A stretch of 64,000 bases of DNA from Flectonema sp. DT1601. Lineage: Eukaryota > Euglenozoa > Diplonemea > Diplonemida > Diplonemidae. The stretch is from positions 62,001 through 126,000 of the forward strand of contig OZ025784.1 of the NCBI GenBank assembly GCA_964019425.1, given 5' to 3'. The stretch's first letter is position 1; each line of letters starts with the position of its first letter. The translations under genes were made by a program, and so were the position numbers. Below the pieces are notes generated by a model, which saw nothing but the letters and a program-made list of their open reading frames with translations, was not told the DNA's origin and made no database searches. This document shows, in pieces, positions 62,855 through 64,000 of the stretch.

Positions 62855-63616
62855 TTAGTGTGATTGGGTCAATGAATTACTCAGATCAGCTATATTATTA
62901 TGTGGTGTCGGTGTGACAGTGTTGTGAGATGTTAACGAACTGTCACTCAAGTCTGTTGAACTTTCACTTTCTGTACTTCGTCTAGCTTCCCTCAACTCAA
63001 CATCCTCCACAGGTATCGAAGGATTAGCAATGTGATCATCAAGACTTATTAAAAACACGCAAAGATGAACATAACTAACAATACAATAAATAATTCCTTG
63101 CAGATATACATCCCCGCATTCTGCTTTGTTGCTTAACCAGATCTCAATGTTGAAGCAGAGGTACCATCCGAACATATGAAGTGTCACCATAAGCTTTATA
63201 ACCACCAAGCAAGCTTGATACCGAGAGTCAGAGACGCAAACCACTACGAGAACTAGTATTATAAGGAGGAGTTCAGAACAACCAAGAGCGATAAGAGATG
63301 TTGAGATTATCTCAGGACATCCCACAACAACTTTTGGAGGCATTAAAATAGTACCCAAACCAGAATACTCAGCAGTGCTATACTTATTACTCATCCTCGT
63401 TGATGTAATCACAGTTCGGAGTGAACCTTCACTTCCCTTCACTTCAGTCAATTCTAACCCAACAGCCGTATTTCCAATTCGCATTACGGAAACACCTTCT
63501 TCATGGGTGCTCCTGTACTCATCGTGATATAACCCGTATATCAAAAAATGCCATATCGACATCAGGAATACGAATAATAGAAAGTAAACTTGAATCCAAA
63601 GCCTGCAAGTTCCCAT
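62855..63616 (-). CDS. Four-transmembrane protein of unknown function
   Basis: 253 residues. Hydrophobic spans lie at about 6-28, 105-128, 138-158 and 172-192. A loop of about 75 residues separates TM1 and TM2, and a Ser/Thr-rich acidic tail of about 60 residues (SIPVEDVELREARRSTESES) is probably cytosolic. Topology resembles claudin/tetraspanin-like 4-TM proteins, but the CCG motif of tetraspanins and the W-GLW-C-C motif of claudins are absent. The ATG at 63614-63616 follows an A/T-rich leader. Confidence 0.7.
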   Translation of the reverse strand: MGTCRLWIQVYFLLFVFLMSIWHFLIYGLYHDEYRSTHEEGVSVMRIGNTAVGLELTEVKGSEGSLRTVITSTRMSNKYSTAEYSGLGTILMPPKVVVGCPEIISTSLIALGCSELLLIILVLVVVCVSDSRYQACLVVIKLMVTLHMFGWYLCFNIEIWLSNKAECGDVYLQGIIYCIVSYVHLCVFLISLDDHIANPSIPVEDVELREARRSTESESSTDLSDSSLTSHNTVTPTPHNNIADLSNSLTQSH

Positions 63617-63672
63617 TTTAAAAAAAAAAAATGGCTTTTTTTTTTTTTTTTTTTTTTTTTAAATGTGCTTAC

Positions 63673-64000
63673 CGAGACCCTGTTTGTAAATGATAGCTAA
63701 TTTTTTTTTTGGAAACTAACACTGGGTATAGTTGCGAGAATCGGATTTCAATTTTTTTTTTTTTTTAATTTCTGGGAAAAAAGAGAGTTAGAAAGTTTGT
63801 AGGTTTCATGATGGTGCTGAAATCAGCAATACAATAATCTAACCAAAACAGCAGTGGTATCCGAAGCAGCTTTTGGATAATTGTTTGCTCACAACTATCA
63901 TTGAACACGATTAGCGTAGACAGAGAGCTCCTCGTATGAGTTAAAACATCATTCAGATTAACAGTTTTTAAGTAGTCTTTCTTATTACTTCCTTCAGCTC
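63673..64000 (-). CDS. Possible partial exon at the right edge
   Basis: From 63998 downwards one minus-strand frame is open and protein-like for about 70 codons (NLNDVLTHTRSSLSTLIVFN, then LLRIPLLFWLDYCIADFSTI). It then enters a Lys-rich A-run stretch and reaches a TCTCG|GTAAGC donor near 63672. The LLFWLDYCI stretch faintly resembles the end of a BRCT repeat. The true exon end may be earlier. The gene lies mostly outside the window. Confidence 0.3.

Noticed and set aside
1-64000. Search for LTR elements, virus-like elements and DNA transposons
   Set aside because: No reverse transcriptase, integrase, transposase, capsid or terminal-repeat pair was recognised in any frame.

Overview
The window is nuclear DNA from a eukaryote, almost certainly a single-celled protist. 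The evidence is spliceosomal introns with GT-AG ends (mostly GTATGT or GTTTG donors, many only 40-100 bases long), a eukaryotic initiator-independent tRNA-Met, and typical eukaryotic genes: the alpha subunit of the ER translocon-associated complex, a tail-anchored Ubc6/UBE2J enzyme, CCDC22, TBC1D13, PPP4R1, a FYVE protein, cytosolic TrpRS and a four-domain cation channel. The DNA is AT-rich and its non-coding parts are packed with A or T runs of 10 to over 30 bases. The genetic code is standard, with TAA, TAG and TGA all ending genes. I cannot name the species. Some protein styles (BspA-like 25-residue LRRs, KYRG..HGPEP repeats, SpoVS domains) are ones I associate with free-living heterotrophic flagellates.

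Layout, left to right. Every protein gene I can support reads on the minus strand. 1-6.6 kb: zinc-finger/coiled-coil protein (cut by the left edge), UBL-LRR protein, GNAT acetyltransferase, and a mitochondrial-type protein with tandem SpoVS/Alba-like domains. 8.3-19.5 kb: TBC1D13, a 1,382-residue globin / concanavalin-like / dead class-3 lipase fusion, MGST3 and PPP4R1. 20-29 kb: CCDC22, then a 3.5-kb tandem duplication carrying two Nramp genes that encode identical proteins, with a 74-bp foreign filler at the junction. 29.6-39.4 kb: TRAP-alpha, a small basic protein, NAT9, a SET protein, a 903-residue conserved protein, a FYVE protein, tRNA-Met (plus strand) and a nucleoplasmin-like protein. 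39.5-49.8 kb: the voltage-gated channel and a Tudor-like protein whose last intron holds a 131-bp minisatellite. 49.8-55.6 kb is a long gene-free stretch of homopolymers. 55.6-64 kb: PAM2 protein, TrpRS, TMA16, an LSU-rRNA-containing repeat, UBE2J and a four-TM protein.

The genes do not form one pathway. They are housekeeping genes of membrane traffic, ER translocation and ubiquitination, translation, metal transport and signalling. The most unusual content is the globin-lipase fusion, the SpoVS array protein, the channel with a Thr/Asp/Asp/Asp filter, scattered rRNA fragments, the intronic minisatellite, and the Nramp duplication whose filler resembles part of the TrpRS intron 32 kb away.

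Intron boundaries, residue numbers and alignments were worked out by hand from the sequence. Family assignments come from recognised motifs, not from searches.
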